From contig NZ_VEDO01000001.1 of NCBI RefSeq assembly GCF_007677875.1, forward strand, positions 62,001 to 126,000: 64,000 nucleotides of DNA. Reading direction: 5' to 3'. Shown one piece after another: positions 43,255 through 51,003 of this stretch. This stretch comes from Variovorax boronicumulans (GTDB taxonomy: Bacteria; Pseudomonadota; Gammaproteobacteria; Burkholderiales; Burkholderiaceae_C). Below the pieces are notes generated by a model. That model was not told the DNA's origin and ran no database searches. It saw nothing but the letters and a program-made list of their open reading frames with translations. The position numbers and the translations under genes were made by a program. Numbering within the stretch: the first letter of the stretch is position 1; each line of letters opens with the position of its first letter.

Positions 43255-44023
43255 ACTTAAGGCGCTGTACGCGCGCAACCGCAAGCGCGGCGAGTTCCGC
43301 GCCGAGCAAAAGCAGGGCGACGACAACGCCACCCTGTACCTCTACGACATGATCGTCGACAGCGACGACGAGGCCGAGTGGTGGGGCGGCGTCAGCCCGG
43401 GCGCGTTCTCGCGCGCGCTGGCCTCCCTCACGGCGCCCACGATTCACCTGCGCGTGAACTCGCCGGGCGGCAGTGTGTTCGCCGCGCGCTCGATGGAGCA
43501 GGCGATCCGCGAGCACAGCAGCCGCATCGTCACGCACATCGACGGCCTGGCCGCCAGTGCCGCCACCTTCCTGATCCTGCCGTCCGACGAGATCATCGTG
43601 GCGCCCGGCTCGTTCTACATGATCCACGAGGCGTGGACCATCATGTGGGGCAACAAGCGCGACCTGCGCAAGGAGGCCGACCTGCTCGAGCAGATCGACG
43701 GCAGCCTGGTCAAGAGCTACGCCGCCAAGAGCGGCCAGAAGCCCGAGGACATCGCCGCCTGGATGGAGGCCGAGACGTGGTTCGAGGCGGACCGCGCTGT
43801 CGAGCTCGGGTTCGCCGACTCGGTGGCGGAGGAGAAGCCCGCCGCCAAGGCCCAGGCCTGCGCTGAGGGCCGCCCCGCGCCCGCGGCCTGGGATCTCTCG
43901 GCCTACCTCAACGCCCCGCGCGCGGCCCGCCGGCCAGCCGCGCAGCCGCCCACCGACCCGGCGCCCCAGCCCGACCGCGAGGCCCTGCGCCGCGACGTCC
44001 TGCGCGCCCTCATTCCCGCCTGA
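43244..44023 (+). CDS. Head maturation protease (ClpP-related)
   Basis: A 259-residue S14-like serine protease that trims capsid proteins during prohead maturation. The nucleophile is S105 in GLAASAATFL and the catalytic histidine is H128 in FYMIHEAW; the LRVNSPGGSVFAA block precedes them. The start at ATG 43244 has GGAG 7 bases upstream. Its Ala/Pro-rich tail may contact the capsid scaffold. Confidence 0.88.
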   Translation: MHPKLKALYARNRKRGEFRAEQKQGDDNATLYLYDMIVDSDDEAEWWGGVSPGAFSRALASLTAPTIHLRVNSPGGSVFAARSMEQAIREHSSRIVTHIDGLAASAATFLILPSDEIIVAPGSFYMIHEAWTIMWGNKRDLRKEADLLEQIDGSLVKSYAAKSGQKPEDIAAWMEAETWFEADRAVELGFADSVAEEKPAAKAQACAEGRPAPAAWDLSAYLNAPRAARRPAAQPPTDPAPQPDREALRRDVLRALIPA

Positions 44024-44048
44024 CGCTCCCGCCGACGGCATCACCCTG

Positions 44049-44074
44049 GCCGCCCTCGAGGCGGCTTTTTTTTT
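44049..44074 (+). terminator. Intrinsic terminator/attenuator before the major capsid gene
   Basis: Stem GCCGCC/GGCGGC (44049-44054, 44060-44065) with a CTCGA loop and a run of nine T. The T-run directly touches the GGAG ribosome binding site of the capsid gene. A near copy occurs at 49695 and another at 61592. Confidence 0.75.
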
Positions 44075-44083
44075 GGAGCATCC

Positions 44084-45382
44084 ATGAAGAACATCCACGC
44101 ACTGCGGGAGCGCCGCGACGCACTCGCCAAGCAACTGCACGCTCTGGTCGACAAGGACAAGACGCCCACCTGGGGCAACGACCAGCAGGCGGCCTACGAC
44201 ACCGCCATGAAGGAAGTGGCCGACATCGACGCGCAGATCAAGCGCCACACCGACGCGATGAACCTGCTGGGCGCCGGCGCGGCCGCCGCCAGCGCTGGCC
44301 AGCCCGTCGATGAAGACGCGCTGCGCGACCGCTACACGCGCACGCAGGGCGCCCACGGCAATGCCGAGGAGAGTCGCGCCCTGCGCGCCTGGTTCGCTGG
44401 CGGCATGGCGAACCTGCAGGCCGAAGACCTGCAGCGCGTGCGCGCCCGCCAGATCGGCGACATCGCCAATGTCATGTCCATGCCGCAGGCGGCCATGTCC
44501 ACGACGACGCCGGCCGAGGGCGGCTACACCGTGGCCGTGGAGTACTACCGCCAGCTGACCGAGGCCATGAAGGCCTTCGGCGGCATCCTGGCCGCGGCCA
44601 CCACGCTGCAGACCAGCACTGGCGCGCAGATGAACTTCCCCACGGCCGACGCAACGTCGGAAGAGGGCGAGATCGTCGGCCAGAACGCTCCTGTGACCGC
44701 GGGCGACACGACCTTCGGCAACCTGTCAGTCGACGTCTTCAAGTACTCGTCCAAGAAGATCGCGCTGCCCTTCGAGCTGATCCAGGACTCGATGTTCGAC
44801 ATCGAGGGCTACATCAATGCCCTGCTGGCACTGCGCTTGGGTCGCATCAACAGCCGCCACGGCACGGTCGGCACCGGCGTTGGCCAGCCGTATGGCGTCG
44901 TGACCGGCGCGGCCATCGGCAAAGCCGGTGCCAGCGGCCAGACCGTGACGGTCGGCTACGACGACCTGGTCGACCTCGAGCACAGCGTCGACCCGATCTA
45001 CCGCGCCGCTCCCGGTGTCGGCTGGATGTTCCACGACACCACGCTGCGGGCTGTCCGCAAGATCAAGGACGCCGATGGCCGACCGATCTTCGTGCCGGGC
45101 TACGAGCAAGGCAACCCGGGTGGCGCTCCCGACCGGCTGCTGAATCGCCCCATCCACATTTCCCAGGAAATGCCGGTGATGGCCGCGAACGCGAAGTCCA
45201 TCCTGTTCGGCGACTTCAAGCGCTACATCCACCGCAAGGTGATGGACCTGACCATGTTCCGCATGGCCGACAGTGCGTTCATCCTGAACGGCCAGATCGG
45301 CTTCGTTGCATTCAACCGCATGGGTGGCCGCCTGATCGACGTCGGCGGCGCGGTGAAGGCGTACCAGAACAGCGCGTCGTAA
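44084..45382 (+). CDS. Major capsid protein (HK97 fold)
   Basis: A 432-residue capsid protein. The N-terminal 110 or so residues form a coiled-coil delta/scaffold domain (LRERRDALAKQLHALVDKDK), probably removed by the upstream protease. The shell domain has the TPAEGGYTVAVEYYRQLTEA start, the FELIQDSMFDIEGYI spine helix and GDFKRYIHRKVMDLTM near the C-terminus. The gene follows a terminator hairpin, which suggests that a dedicated promoter or RNA processing sets its level. Confidence 0.93.
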   Translation: MKNIHALRERRDALAKQLHALVDKDKTPTWGNDQQAAYDTAMKEVADIDAQIKRHTDAMNLLGAGAAAASAGQPVDEDALRDRYTRTQGAHGNAEESRALRAWFAGGMANLQAEDLQRVRARQIGDIANVMSMPQAAMSTTTPAEGGYTVAVEYYRQLTEAMKAFGGILAAATTLQTSTGAQMNFPTADATSEEGEIVGQNAPVTAGDTTFGNLSVDVFKYSSKKIALPFELIQDSMFDIEGYINALLALRLGRINSRHGTVGTGVGQPYGVVTGAAIGKAGASGQTVTVGYDDLVDLEHSVDPIYRAAPGVGWMFHDTTLRAVRKIKDADGRPIFVPGYEQGNPGGAPDRLLNRPIHISQEMPVMAANAKSILFGDFKRYIHRKVMDLTMFRMADSAFILNGQIGFVAFNRMGGRLIDVGGAVKAYQNSAS

Positions 45383-45392
45383 GGGGGCGGCC

Positions 45393-45767
45393 ATGGCGAA
45401 GAAGCAAACCGTTGCGGCCGACCAGGCCGCAACCGACGCTGCCGTGGCCGGCCAGGCCACGGCCGATGGCGCCGCGGGCCAGCTCGCGGGCGCCGAGGCC
45501 GCAGCAGCCGAGCGGGCCGCCGCAGAGGCCGCAGCAGCCGAGCGGGCCGCAGCTGAAGCTGCAGCCGCCGAACGGGCCGCCGCCGAGGTCGCAGCAGCCG
45601 AACGCGCTCATGCGCCGGTGCCCGCTCGCGTGCTCGTCGATGGGGCCTTCGGCCGCATCAACGACGTGGCCTATGTGCCTGTGGATCTGCTGCCCGCTGC
45701 CGAGGCGTCCGGCGCCGTGGACAGCCACCCCGAAGCGGTGGCCTACGCGCGCTCGCTGAAGGCCTGA
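45393..45767 (+). CDS. Ala/Glu-repeat head protein
   Basis: A 124-residue protein located where head-decoration or neck proteins lie. Residues about 33-72 are a repeated AAAERAAAEA block that should form a long, salt-bridged alpha helix. The C-terminal 50 residues (RVLVDGAFGRINDVAYVPVD) form a small beta-rich domain of the type that follows capsid genes. The function is probably structural. Confidence 0.6.
   Translation: MAKKQTVAADQAATDAAVAGQATADGAAGQLAGAEAAAAERAAAEAAAAERAAAEAAAAERAAAEVAAAERAHAPVPARVLVDGAFGRINDVAYVPVDLLPAAEASGAVDSHPEAVAYARSLKA
45495..45608 (+). repeat. Tandem 30-bp repeat encoding the Ala/Glu helix
   Basis: Three full 30-bp units at 45495, 45525 and 45555 and a partial fourth unit at 45585. 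The first 25 bases of the first two units are identical. They encode EAAAAERAAA units, so copy number can change in frame. Confidence 0.75.
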
Positions 45768-45816
45768 AAGAACGCGCCGGCCAGCTGGCCGGCGCACCCT
45801 ACCCAAGGAAGAAAAC

Positions 45817-47796
45817 ATGACCGTTCGCCTGCTGGTCGAGTGGCCGGATCCGACCGCGCCCAACCGCACCTACAAGCCCAACAACCTGCTCACCACGGAC
45901 GCGGCCACCGAGGCCGGCCTGGTCGCTGCGAATCTGGCCTCGACCAATCTGACGGGTGGTACGCCCTACGAGCCCGGGCCTGTGCAGCAGCAGCGGTACG
46001 ACGTGTACGCGAACGAGGCGGGGGCGCTGGTTAAGGCCGACGGCTCAGCGGTGCCCGGTGGTGGGGCTGCGCCGGCCAAGATCACGGGCGGGAATCAGGT
46101 TGGCGACGTGCTGACGGTCGAGAAGGCCGCCGGCTGGCAGTTCACGACAGGGCAGTGGTATCTCGACGGCGTGGCCACAGGCTCCGCCACTGCGGGCCTA
46201 AGCCTCACGCAGTTGGCAGCCGCTGTCGGTAAGGCCTACGGCTTCCAGCCGACCGGCATCCCTTTTCGTGCGCTTGCCGCAGTGACCGTGGCGGCCGGCG
46301 TCGTCCCTACTGTGCCTGGAAATCCTGGTGCGCCCGTGGCCGTCGCGGGCGACGGCACCGTGTCTGCGACCTGGGCTGCCGCCGAGGCCAACGGCGCCAC
46401 GATCACCAACCACCGGCTTCGCTGGAACGGCGGCACTGCCATCGAGACCGGAAGCGCGACCTTGTCGGGTTCCATCCCCGCCGCGAACGACGTGGCCGGA
46501 ACGCTGGAGGTTGCGGCCTACAACGCTGTCGGGTGGGGACCGTGGTCCGAGGCGTCCAACAGCGTTACCCCACAGGCTGCAGCTTCGGCGTTGCGCATCC
46601 CGGTAGTTACGTCCTTGGGCGCTCCTGCCAGCGTGGGCAGCGCCCAGAACACCAACGGGTACAAGCAGTTCAACTCGCAGTGCCTGATCCAGAACAACGC
46701 CGGCACCACCATTAAGGATGGCACGCTGCGTTTCAAGTTCGTGAACGCCATAACCGACGTGAACGGCGGCGGCTACATGGTCAACGCTCCGGCGGCCACC
46801 TTCCAGGTCGGTTTGTCACAAAAGCTGGCGAACGGCGGAGCGGTCAACAACACGAATCGCAACCTGCTGACCTTCGGCGGCCAGTCCTCCTACTCGGCCG
46901 CTGCGGGCGAAGAGTTCTGGTCGGACCCCGTCACCTTCGGCTCGGACATGCTGGCGGGCGACTACTGCCGTCTGAACGTGTTCGTGGAGTTCGCCACGGC
47001 GCCTCCGGTCATGCCGGCCTGCAACGTCAACGGGACGAGCAACGACTACGACCTGAGCGAAGGCGCGGTGTCCGGTCTGGCTTCCAAGGCGACGGGCACT
47101 GCCCGTCCGACGACGCGCATCAACTCGAAGCGCATCCTGACTCCCGTGACCGTCACCGGCGAGCCGCTGAACGGCACCCGTGCACGTAAGGGCATCCTCA
47201 TCATTGGTGACTCCATCACCTCCGGTGCGGACGACTCGAACAGCACTGCGTACGTTGGCTTCGCCCAGAAGGGTGTCGCGTCCCCGAACTCGACGGTGGC
47301 AAACACCTGGGTGGTCGCATCGACCGAGGGTTACTCGTATGTCTCCATGATGGCGGACACGAACCGCCGTCGCCTGTCGATCTCGCCCGCGGATGGCTGC
47401 TCCCTCGCACTTTGCTTCCTGAGCGTCAACGATATCCGTTCGGGCCAGACCTCGGCGCAAATTCGGGCGAACATGCAGGCCCTCAAGACCGCCCTGGCGG
47501 CCAAGGGCGTCAGCAAGCTGATCGTGGCTACGTGTTTTACCTGCACGAACGCAGCGAACAACGCAGAGCCGAGCACCGGGGCATGGTCCCGCCTGAACCA
47601 GCTGAACTCCGACCTCATCGCCAACAACGGGATCGGCGACGGCTACTTCGACGCCAACGCCATCACGCGGGACCCGTCGAACCCGAACCTTTGGAAGCCT
47701 GGCTACGTCCCAGCAGACGGCGTGCACCCGACCGCTGGTATGCACACGCTGCTGGCCCAGGCGTTGGGCTCCTATCTCGACGGCTTGCCTGTCTGA
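45817..47796 (+). CDS. Virion-associated FN3 + SGNH/GDSL hydrolase protein
   Basis: A 659-residue protein. The N-terminal 150 residues resemble phage fibre or decoration modules. A fibronectin-III-like domain covers about 168-255 (VPGNPGAPVAVAGDGTVSAT, then NHRLRWNGG). The C-terminal 200 residues are an SGNH hydrolase with the nucleophile S466 in IIGDSITSG, a VND block, and the D634/H637 pair in DGVHPTAG. SGNH enzymes cut ester groups such as O-acetyl from surface polysaccharide. The position between capsid and connector genes implies a head-attached product, possibly a head fibre. It is intact and in frame. Confidence 0.75.
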   Translation: MTVRLLVEWPDPTAPNRTYKPNNLLTTDAATEAGLVAANLASTNLTGGTPYEPGPVQQQRYDVYANEAGALVKADGSAVPGGGAAPAKITGGNQVGDVLTVEKAAGWQFTTGQWYLDGVATGSATAGLSLTQLAAAVGKAYGFQPTGIPFRALAAVTVAAGVVPTVPGNPGAPVAVAGDGTVSATWAAAEANGATITNHRLRWNGGTAIETGSATLSGSIPAANDVAGTLEVAAYNAVGWGPWSEASNSVTPQAAASALRIPVVTSLGAPASVGSAQNTNGYKQFNSQCLIQNNAGTTIKDGTLRFKFVNAITDVNGGGYMVNAPAATFQVGLSQKLANGGAVNNTNRNLLTFGGQSSYSAAAGEEFWSDPVTFGSDMLAGDYCRLNVFVEFATAPPVMPACNVNGTSNDYDLSEGAVSGLASKATGTARPTTRINSKRILTPVTVTGEPLNGTRARKGILIIGDSITSGADDSNSTAYVGFAQKGVASPNSTVANTWVVASTEGYSYVSMMADTNRRRLSISPADGCSLALCFLSVNDIRSGQTSAQIRANMQALKTALAAKGVSKLIVATCFTCTNAANNAEPSTGAWSRLNQLNSDLIANNGIGDGYFDANAITRDPSNPNLWKPGYVPADGVHPTAGMHTLLAQALGSYLDGLPV

Positions 47797-47805
47797 AAAG
47801 CAGCC

Positions 47806-48405
47806 ATGCCTCGCCCTCCTGCCGGACACATGACCCCCATCGTCATCACCCCCCCCGACGCCCTCGCACTGCTGCCGCTCGACACCCTGCGCGTGCACTG
47901 CCGCATCGATGGCACCGCCGACGATCCGCTGCTCACCATCTGGGTTCGCGCAGCGCTTGGCTACGCGCAGCACTACACCGGCACCAGCATCGGCGCGCAG
48001 ACGCTCGAGGTCGCGCTGGCCGACTGGCCCGGTGCCTCCGGCGTCCCGCTGCCATGCGGCCCGGTCACCGGGATCGTCAGCGTGCACTACCTTGACGCCG
48101 CCGGCGCAGAGCAGCAGCTGCCTTCTGAGGGTTACCGGCTCAGCCTGCACGGCACGCCCAGGCGCTGGCGGCTCACGCCTGGCGCGGAGCCGCCGCCGCT
48201 GTGGCCGGACGAGGAGGCCGTGCGTATCCGCTACATCTGCGGCGCTTCGGAGCCGCCGGCCGCCACTCTGCAGGCCATGCTGCTGCTGGTTGACCATGCG
48301 GACAAAAACCGCGGTGCGGTCGTCGGCGGCAGCTTCACCTCGGTGCCGTTCGGCGTCGACGCGCTGCTCGACACCCTGACCGACTACACCGGGCGGGGGG
48401 GCTGA
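47806..48405 (+). CDS. Head-tail connector (gp6-like)
   Basis: A 199-residue adaptor of the phage gp6/YqbG type (LDTLRVHCRIDGTADDPLLT, then AALGYAQHYTGTSIG). It should form the ring under the portal. The start may be ATG 47806 or ATG 47830 (MTPIVITPPD); neither has a strong ribosome binding site. It is followed at 4 bases by the head-closure gene. Confidence 0.8.
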   Translation: MPRPPAGHMTPIVITPPDALALLPLDTLRVHCRIDGTADDPLLTIWVRAALGYAQHYTGTSIGAQTLEVALADWPGASGVPLPCGPVTGIVSVHYLDAAGAEQQLPSEGYRLSLHGTPRRWRLTPGAEPPPLWPDEEAVRIRYICGASEPPAATLQAMLLLVDHADKNRGAVVGGSFTSVPFGVDALLDTLTDYTGRGG

Positions 48406-48409
48406 CGCC

Positions 48410-48757
48410 ATGGCTGCCGCAACCCCTGCCGGCCGCTACCGCGACCGGATCGCGCTCCAGGCCCGGGAGGAGGGCAAGGGCGCCCACGGGCGGCCGAACG
48501 GCGCCTGGCGCACGGTCGACACCTGCTGGGCCGCGCAGCTCAGCGCGCGCTCTCTCGAGCGCTTCGCGGCGGGCCAGCAGCAGGAGTTGATCGACATGGG
48601 CCTGGCGATCCGCTACCGCACCGACATCTCGCCCGACATGCGCATCCTCTGGCGCGGCGAGCCCTTCGACCTGGTCGGCCGCCCCACGGACGCGGACGGC
48701 AACCGGCGCGAGCTCGTGCTGCTGTGCACGGCGGGCGGCCGCAACACGCGGGACTGA
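48410..48757 (+). CDS. Head closure protein (SPP1 gp16-like)
   Basis: A 115-residue beta-barrel protein: YRDRIALQAREEGKGAHGRP, WRTVDTCWAAQLSARSLERF, then YRTDISPDMRILWRGEPFDL. This is the stopper/head-closure type that plugs the filled head before tail joining. Confidence 0.8.
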   Translation: MAAATPAGRYRDRIALQAREEGKGAHGRPNGAWRTVDTCWAAQLSARSLERFAAGQQQELIDMGLAIRYRTDISPDMRILWRGEPFDLVGRPTDADGNRRELVLLCTAGGRNTRD

Positions 48758-48759
48758 CC

Positions 48760-49311
48760 ATGATCAATGCCAAGCTGACCGGCATCCCCGACATGCGCAG
48801 CGAGCTTGCCGGCATCGTGCCGAAGCTGCGCGCCCGCGCGCTGCGGAATGCCCTCGCCGCCGGCGGCCGCGTGGTGCGCAATGCCGCCCGCGCCAAGACG
48901 CCCACGCTGCGGCCCAGCCATCCTTCGGTGCTGCTCGGCCGCCGCACCAGTGGCCTGGTGCGCAAGGCGCTGAGCGTGCGCACCAGCAAGCGCGCACGCG
49001 CCGCCGGCGACGTCGGCGTCTATGTCAACGTGCGCCCAGCGAAGGGCGGCGCGCGTGGTGCCAAGAGCGCGCGTGACCCGTTCTACTGGCAGTGGCTCAA
49101 CTTCGGTTGGACGCCAGCAAGCGGGCGCCGCGGCAAGGCCGGCCGCAAGCAGCGCCGCGCGGAACTGCGCCGCGGCGTGCCCCGCCAGATCCGCGGCGCC
49201 CGCTTCCTCGAGGCCGGCGCTGCAGTGCTGCCCCAGGCGCTGACCACGTTCAGCAAGGCCATCGGCCCGCAGATCCAGAAACTCAACGTGCGACGCGCAC
49301 CGGCCCCATGA
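48760..49311 (+). CDS. Tail-completion protein (HK97 gp10-like)
   Basis: A 183-residue basic protein (IPDMRSELAGIVPKLRARAL, then YWQWLNFGWTPASGRRGKAG). The family is found at the head-tail interface. It overlaps the next gene by 4 bases (ATGA at 49308). Confidence 0.78.
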   Translation: MINAKLTGIPDMRSELAGIVPKLRARALRNALAAGGRVVRNAARAKTPTLRPSHPSVLLGRRTSGLVRKALSVRTSKRARAAGDVGVYVNVRPAKGGARGAKSARDPFYWQWLNFGWTPASGRRGKAGRKQRRAELRRGVPRQIRGARFLEAGAAVLPQALTTFSKAIGPQIQKLNVRRAPAP

Positions 49312-49673
49312 CCGCATCCACCGACTTCCGTGCGCTGCTCGCCGCGCATGCCCCGCTCGTCGACCTGGTCGGCGACCGCGTCGCGCAGAACGCGCTGGGC
49401 GAGGGCGTGGCCTACCCGGCCATCGTCTACACGATCAGCACCAGCTACGAGCGTGGCCTCGACGGCACGCTGCTGGGCACCACGCACAGCATCAACGTCA
49501 ACTGCTGGGCCAACTCGCCCGAAAGCGCCGAGGAGGTGGCCGACGCCGTCGCCGCCGCCATCCAGGCCGCCAATCCCGCGCACGACATTCTGGTCACCGA
49601 CCGCGCCAGCGACTTCGAGCCCGATCTCGGCCTCGACTTCGTGCAGCAGTCCGTCGAGTGGATCGTTACCTAG
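49308..49673 (+). CDS. DUF3168 tail terminator-like protein
   Basis: A 121-residue protein (STDFRALLAAHAPLVDLVGD, then YPAIVYTISTSYERGLDG). The family fold is that of lambda gpU, which caps the tail tube. It is followed by a terminator hairpin and the major tail gene. Confidence 0.8.
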   Translation: MTASTDFRALLAAHAPLVDLVGDRVAQNALGEGVAYPAIVYTISTSYERGLDGTLLGTTHSINVNCWANSPESAEEVADAVAAAIQAANPAHDILVTDRASDFEPDLGLDFVQQSVEWIVT

Positions 49674-49694
49674 CGCATGTCCGCATCCCCCTTC

Positions 49695-49719
49695 GCCGCC
49701 CTCGAGGCGGCTTTTTTTT
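49695..49719 (+). terminator. Intrinsic terminator/attenuator before the major tail gene
   Basis: Stem GCCGCC/GGCGGC with a CTCGA loop (49695-49711), then eight T. The 17-base hairpin is identical to that at 44049. The major tail gene starts 22 bases after the T-run. Confidence 0.78.
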
Positions 49720-49740
49720 GACCACCACCAGGAGCACACC

Positions 49741-50391
49741 ATGCCCACCATCAGCGGCCGCAACGTCAAGGTCGAGATCGCCCTCACGCTCGCCGACCCT
49801 CTCGCCATCACCGGCATCACCCGCGAACTTCCCGCAGTCGTGACCCATGCAGGCGCCGCCCTGGCCGCAGGCCTGGTCGGCTTCTTCGACGTGACCGGCG
49901 CCGGCATGATCCAGCTGCACGAGCAGGCCGTGCTGGTCGGCGACCCCGCCGCCGGCACCTTCAAGCTGCCGGGCCTGGACACGTCGGACTACGACGTGCA
50001 TGCCAACGAAGGCACCAGCTTCATCGCAGCGGCCAGCTGGTCGACGCTGGCCGAGGCCGCGGCGTACGCCGTCGGCGGCGGCGCTGCCACGCAGCTGGAC
50101 GACACCCGCCTGCACGAGTCCAAGGCGCGCAACGTGGCGGGCAACCTGGCCAGCCAGGACTTGACGCTGGACGTGCGCAACCAGGAAGTCAGCGGCGCCG
50201 CCATGCAGTACATCGAAGGCCGGGCCCAGCGCGGCCTGCCTGTGCTCATCAAGATCAGCAAGAACAGCAAGGTGCTGCGCGTGGCCTACGGCGTGCCGTC
50301 GCTGCCGGGCGAACAGGTCGGCGTCAACGCCTTGGCCACCGGCCAGATCAGCGTCACCGTGGCAGGCTGGTGCCTGAAGCCCAATGTCTGA
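49741..50391 (+). CDS. Major tail tube protein
   Basis: A 216-residue tail tube protein (ISGRNVKVEIALTLADPLAI, then DDTRLHESKARNVAGNLASQ and SVTVAGWCLKPN). The position between the tail terminator and the G/T chaperones is diagnostic. GGAG precedes ATG 49741. Confidence 0.82.
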   Translation: MPTISGRNVKVEIALTLADPLAITGITRELPAVVTHAGAALAAGLVGFFDVTGAGMIQLHEQAVLVGDPAAGTFKLPGLDTSDYDVHANEGTSFIAAASWSTLAEAAAYAVGGGAATQLDDTRLHESKARNVAGNLASQDLTLDVRNQEVSGAAMQYIEGRAQRGLPVLIKISKNSKVLRVAYGVPSLPGEQVGVNALATGQISVTVAGWCLKPNV

Positions 50392-50761
50392 CGCCGCGGC
50401 CCGCAACCTCATCGAGCGCCTGCAGGCCCAGCGCAAGCACTGGGTCGACGTCGGCGCCGGTCGCCGCGTGCAGTTCATGCGCCCGCCCGAGGTCGAACTG
50501 CCGCGCCTGGTGCACGGCGTACGCATCGACCACCTCAAGCAGTACGTGTGCGGCTGGGAAGGCTTCACCGAGGCCACGCTCCTGGGCGCCGGCGTCGGCA
50601 GCAGCGACCCTGTGCCGTTCCACGCCGATCTGTGGGCCGAGGTTGTCGCCGACGACGCCAAGCTGCTCGGCGATGTGGCAAAGGCCCTGGCCGGCGCCGC
50701 GATGACCTACATGGAGCAGCGGGCGGTCATCGAAAAAAACTCTGCTCCCTCCTCGACCTAA
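50384..50761 (+). CDS. Tail assembly chaperone (gpG-like, unshifted product)
   Basis: A 125-residue protein (LIERLQAQRKHWVDVGAGRR, then LKQYVCGWEGFTEATLLGAG). It overlaps the tail tube stop by 8 bases. Near its 3' end the heptamer A AAA AAC lies in the right frame for -1 slippage, producing the longer G-T protein needed with G for tape-measure assembly. Confidence 0.8.
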   Translation: MSDAAARNLIERLQAQRKHWVDVGAGRRVQFMRPPEVELPRLVHGVRIDHLKQYVCGWEGFTEATLLGAGVGSSDPVPFHADLWAEVVADDAKLLGDVAKALAGAAMTYMEQRAVIEKNSAPSST

Positions 50762-51000
50762 GCAGCGGCGTCGAGTACGAGGGTGATGACGAAGACGCGC
50801 CGCGTGTCGGTCCCATGGACCTCATCGCGCAGCGCGTCTCCAAGCTGTTGGCAAACGGCACGGGCGGCTACGACTGGAGTGGCCTGCCCTTGCTGGTGGA
50901 CTGGCTGGGTGTGACCGACGTCGAGGGCCTGCTGCAGCGCCTGGCCGTCATTCGCACCCACAAGCCGGGCCGCCTGCACCACGACACCGAGAACGCATAG
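50384..51000 (+). CDS. Tail assembly chaperone G-T fusion made by -1 frameshifting
   Basis: Ribosomes slipping back one base at 50734-50740 continue through LCSLLDLSSGVEYEGDDEDA and QRLAVIRTHKPGRLHH to the TAG at 50998-51000. This gives about 205 residues (119 in frame 0 plus 86 in frame -1). The downstream frame has no good start of its own, which supports expression by frameshift only. Confidence 0.82.
50734..50740 (+). promoter_or_regulatory. Programmed -1 ribosomal frameshift site (A AAA AAC)
   Basis: The heptamer is in phase with the G frame (GAA-AAA-AAC) and fits the X XXY YYZ rule. It lies 21 bases before the G stop. Confidence 0.82.
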
Positions 51001-51003
51001 CGC

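Noticed and set aside
40906-43332. An 808-codon minus-strand open frame
   Set aside because: It is antisense to terminase and portal, both of which have clear family motifs on the plus strand.
50548-51000. The T frame as an independent gene
   Set aside because: There is no proper start or ribosome binding site. The phased slippery heptamer explains its expression as a G-T fusion.
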